Of a stretch of DNA of 64,000 nucleotides, positions 61,297 through 64,000 are shown piece by piece. How positions within the stretch are numbered: the first letter of the stretch is position 1; each line of letters opens with the position of its first letter. The stretch is from positions 10,912,001 to 10,976,000 of the forward strand of contig CM082592.2 in the NCBI GenBank assembly GCA_040954595.2, in the 5' to 3' direction. Made by a program: the position numbers and the translations under genes. This DNA comes from Balanoglossus misakiensis (lineage: Eukaryota; Hemichordata). The notes below the pieces were generated by a model. It saw nothing but the letters and a program-made list of their open reading frames with translations, was not told where the DNA came from and searched no databases.

Positions 61297-62353
61297 CTCT
61301 CTGATTCGGGGTGGTTTGTCCCTTATAGTGCTATTTCTTAGTTGTAGAAGCCCTTTCATTACACTCAGTAACTATGGATAATTTTCAAACCTGCAAACCA
61401 ATAGATATGTGTGTACCTGCGTGTACTAGTATATTCTTAGAGTATAATATACCGTCAAATAAATCATCTCACTAACCAAGCAAAAATGGACATTTTCTGT
61501 ACTTGACGCTCACTATGGTGGCGGTCACGTGACGTGCCGGGACAACACACTCGCTGATGGCCTCAATTTAACCCCGGCAGTCAACGAACGCACAATACGT
61601 GGGGCGTCGTTGTATGTATACAACAAAGCTGTAGCTCCATGCTGTATAATATGTGTAAAATGCCTCGTTGCGTTTTACAAGGCTTCCATGGGAACTCGTG
61701 ATGAGGTAAGGTATTCTTAGCTGTCGAAGGCAGGACAACTGAATAAAATACCGCACAAAACTTGACCCAGGAGTATCCTGGGAATATGATGTGACCTCGG
61801 GGGTGTCACACTCCATTTTAAGAATAACCTTGCTTTGTATGTACTAAAGCACAATACAAAGGGTCTAGTTCTGATTCTGTCAAAGTGTATAGTAGCTTTA
61901 AGTAGTATTACTGTGGTGTTTGTAATTTCGTTCAGTTAAACACTGGAATAGCGATTCGAGCGTTCATGGTGAATAGCATTAACCAAGAACGCATTGTGAC
62001 GTCTTCTGCAAATTTATGGTGTTGACCTATACATGTGAATATACGGTCACATGTGGAGTCAAGACTTGTATTTAGCACGCTGACGAGACCCCATTACTAT
62101 TGTCGTTCAGGCCTGGTTCACTACCACTGCAGTTGCAGCCTGAAGGATAAAAAATGTGCGTGACAATTATCAGCTTGTGTATCACTGATGCCACACATCA
62201 AAAACTTCCATGGCATTTTTTCAATCGTTTGCCCTTTTATTGAGATTTTTGTTTGTTTAACTTTTTTCTACAGAAAAATAAATCAGATGTCACTATGTAG
62301 TTGGGATAACATCTAAAAGACTACGTTCAGCGAACTCAACACCATCTGTCAGA
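61297..62353. other. Intergenic region downstream of the rolling-stone-like gene
   Basis: It includes the rolling-stone 3' UTR (to about 61,480) and the 5' side of the next gene. A TTTTTTCTACAG acceptor-like sequence near 62,270 could border a 5' untranslated exon. That would be followed by a short upstream ORF (ATGTCACTATGTAGTTGG...) before the ATG at 62,354. No other gene was seen. Confidence 0.5.
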
Positions 62354-63540
62354 ATGTGTTCAGCGCGTGTGTGGTACGCCCTCACCGTCACCTTCTTGGT
62401 CATCGTTTCCCTGGTGTTTGTTACCACGGGCATCTTCCTGACGATGTGCATGAGAACCTACTCTTTCAACCAGTGTGTGTTTGCTCGAGATTCGGGCGAC
62501 ATGGCCATGATTTACGAAGTACTGTCGTCTTTGGCAGTGGTGATAGAAATGATATTGGTGTTTTGCACGCTGCGTCTTTATGGAGTTACATTGCATCTTT
62601 CTTTTGGACACGAGCTTCGTAGTCTGTATAACGCCTTGGCGTTTTCTTGGGCCAGAAATCGTTTCTGTATACTTATCAGCGTGGTCATTTATCTGGCTAT
62701 ATTGGTCGCACAATATTCCACTAGTCTTCACAAATGGGAAGCGTTAGATAACTTAACATTGATGCTGCAGGTGGTTTTCCTGTTCCTTCTACTGGTGGTT
62801 ACCAACGAAAATGGCCCTTTGGTACTGGTGTACCCTACCGTTCGGGGAACGCCAACTTTGAAAGTTAAAGTACTTTCCTTTGTCCTCTTCACTTACCTGA
62901 GTTTAACTGACCTCTTTCAATTTGCGAGGGTCACGATTCTTCAAACGACATCTCACTGGAACAGTGGTGGAGGTGATGACGACAATGATTCCCTGAATGT
63001 AGTGACGTTACTCGGACTTACTGCACACATAGCACTCAGGTAAAGTGTAAAAAATACTGAAAGACCAAATAAACAGACAATCCCTGTAGTCTCAATTATG
63101 TTTTCACACACGGAGCTACTGACGCAAAATAGTTTGTTCATTTTTTTAATTATAACAATCAAATTGGCCTTAATGGTAGAATGATTCTAATGATTCAGTA
63201 CTAAAAAAGTTGAGCCTTCTTGTCGGTTATATTTGATATAGATATCGTTCTCTCTTCCTCACTCAGAGTGGATTACGCACAATTCTTTTGGGAAATGGCG
63301 TGTCTGGCTTTCAAGAAAGAGTTGCCACTCTACGGCGGCAGAAACACGGTTTTGCGGGATATTACCGACGACTGGGAACCAGAAATGCAGGACGTTGGCA
63401 GCAACGGTGACTATGATGCAAACCGTGGCGCCGAAGTGTTCAGGAATGTCCCTGACGCACAGGAAGAAACCGAACCACTGCTAGATGTTGACGAGGAAGG
63501 TCTACGCACAGAGTATGGTTCTGGTGCAAGTGTTCGATAA
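62354..63540 (+). CDS. Unrecognised multi-pass membrane protein
   Basis: Two exons (62354-63039, 63267-63540) join in phase (AG|A) and give 319 residues. I do not recognise the family. Hydrophobic segments suggest five or six spans: WYALTVTFLVIVSLVFVTTG; VLSSLAVVIEMILVFCTLRL; FCILISVVIYLAILVAQYS; LMLQVVFLFLLLVV; VLSFVLFTYLSLTDLF; and a weaker VVTLLGLTAHIALR that runs into DYAQFFWEMACLAF. A short acidic loop (GGGDDDNDS) precedes the last segment. The C-terminal 80 residues are hydrophilic and acidic, with an EETEPLLD stretch resembling an acidic dileucine sorting signal. Strong splice sites, a long open frame and an AATAAA at 63,748-63,753 support a real gene. It lies in tandem with the rolling-stone-like gene but shares no obvious sequence with it. 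Confidence 0.8.
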
Positions 63541-63933
63541 GGTAACAAGAATCCACGACGTGCTAAGGATACATTCAGGACAGCCTTGTCATCTGAGTTG
63601 TCTCCGCTGATCTGAATGAAAGATATAGCTCAAAGTATGGGTTAGGAGCCAATGTGTAATATGTAGTTAAACGTTTGTCTTGTTTGCTTTGGTTGCCAGA
63701 CTTTGTTTTACACTGCGAACAACATTTTATAAATGGCACTTTTCTTAAATAAAAGTTGAATCTAGCATGGAAAATATAACGCTTCAACATACTGGCGCAT
63801 GGCGTTTACGAGTTGAAGCAGGGGTAACTGAGCGGACGGATTCGACAGGCAAGGGGTATTTGCATATTGCACGTGATGCATCTGTTTGTTGTCATCGATT
63901 GCACCAATTAGCTTTGAGGTCACGGAGTGGACA
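63541..63933 (+). other. 3' UTR of the membrane protein gene and spacer
   Basis: AATAAA at 63,748-63,753 marks the probable 3' end. The remaining sequence is a short spacer before a TATA box. No coding was seen. Confidence 0.55.
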
Positions 63934-64000
63934 TATAAAAGGCTTATGCTTCAGAGTCCGGGGGCTCCATTCTCCAACAGCGTTCTTCTGGTTACCATTT
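63934..64000 (+). promoter_or_regulatory. TATA box and start region of a gene beyond the window
   Basis: GGACATATAAAAGGC (TATAAAA at 63,934-63,940) is followed about 30 bases later by TCCGGGGGCTCCATTCTCC, a plausible initiation region. Any coding sequence lies beyond the end. Strand is inferred from the TATA orientation. Confidence 0.45.

Overview
The window is animal nuclear DNA: multi-exon genes with GT-AG introns, long AT-rich introns and intergenic stretches, microsatellites, and decayed transposons. The gene set is a smoothelin-like protein, tandem transmembrane C-type lectins, an alpha-2,8-sialyltransferase, METTL27-like methyltransferases and a rolling-stone-type membrane protein. It fits an invertebrate deuterostome (cephalochordate, hemichordate or echinoderm grade). 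I cannot resolve the phylum from sequence alone.

Layout. Positions 1-10,138 show no convincing coding exon. Positions 10,139-37,524 (+) hold 18 in-phase coding exons of a smoothelin-like cytoskeletal gene, its 5' end missing, with five smoothelin modules and a C-terminal type-2 calponin-homology domain. A 12.9 kb intron (18,902-31,766) divides the gene and contains two CpG-richer, ATG-free segments ending in good splice donors, which are candidate internal first exons. From 40,981 to 45,795 (-) lie two tandem type I membrane C-type lectins; the second has a mucin-like stalk built on seven near-identical 81-bp repeats. Positions 46,909-50,269 (+) encode a 1,008-aa secreted protein of the VioB / iminophenyl-pyruvate dimer synthase ferritin-like family, otherwise known from bacterial violacein synthesis. 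It is a strong candidate for horizontal acquisition and the most striking object here. Positions 50,653-53,093 (-) hold a complete seven-exon alpha-2,8-sialyltransferase. Positions 54,344-59,300 (-) hold two tandem METTL27-like methyltransferase genes. The downstream copy carries a 791-bp MITE whose empty site is preserved in its sister, giving a 3-bp TAA target duplication. A diverged relative with a TTA duplication lies at 53,528-53,743. Positions 59,810-61,296 (+) hold a rolling-stone-like gene and 62,354-63,540 (+) an unrecognised multi-pass membrane protein. A TATA box near 63,934 probably starts a further gene beyond the window.

How they fit together. The left half is one muscle/cytoskeleton gene. 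The right half is a compact block of small cell-surface or secretory genes (lectins, a secreted VioB-like protein, a sialyltransferase, membrane proteins) plus the methyltransferases. They lie on both strands and are not an operon. The shared surface/glycan theme is suggestive only. Exon boundaries were derived by hand from splice consensus, phase continuity and family alignment.
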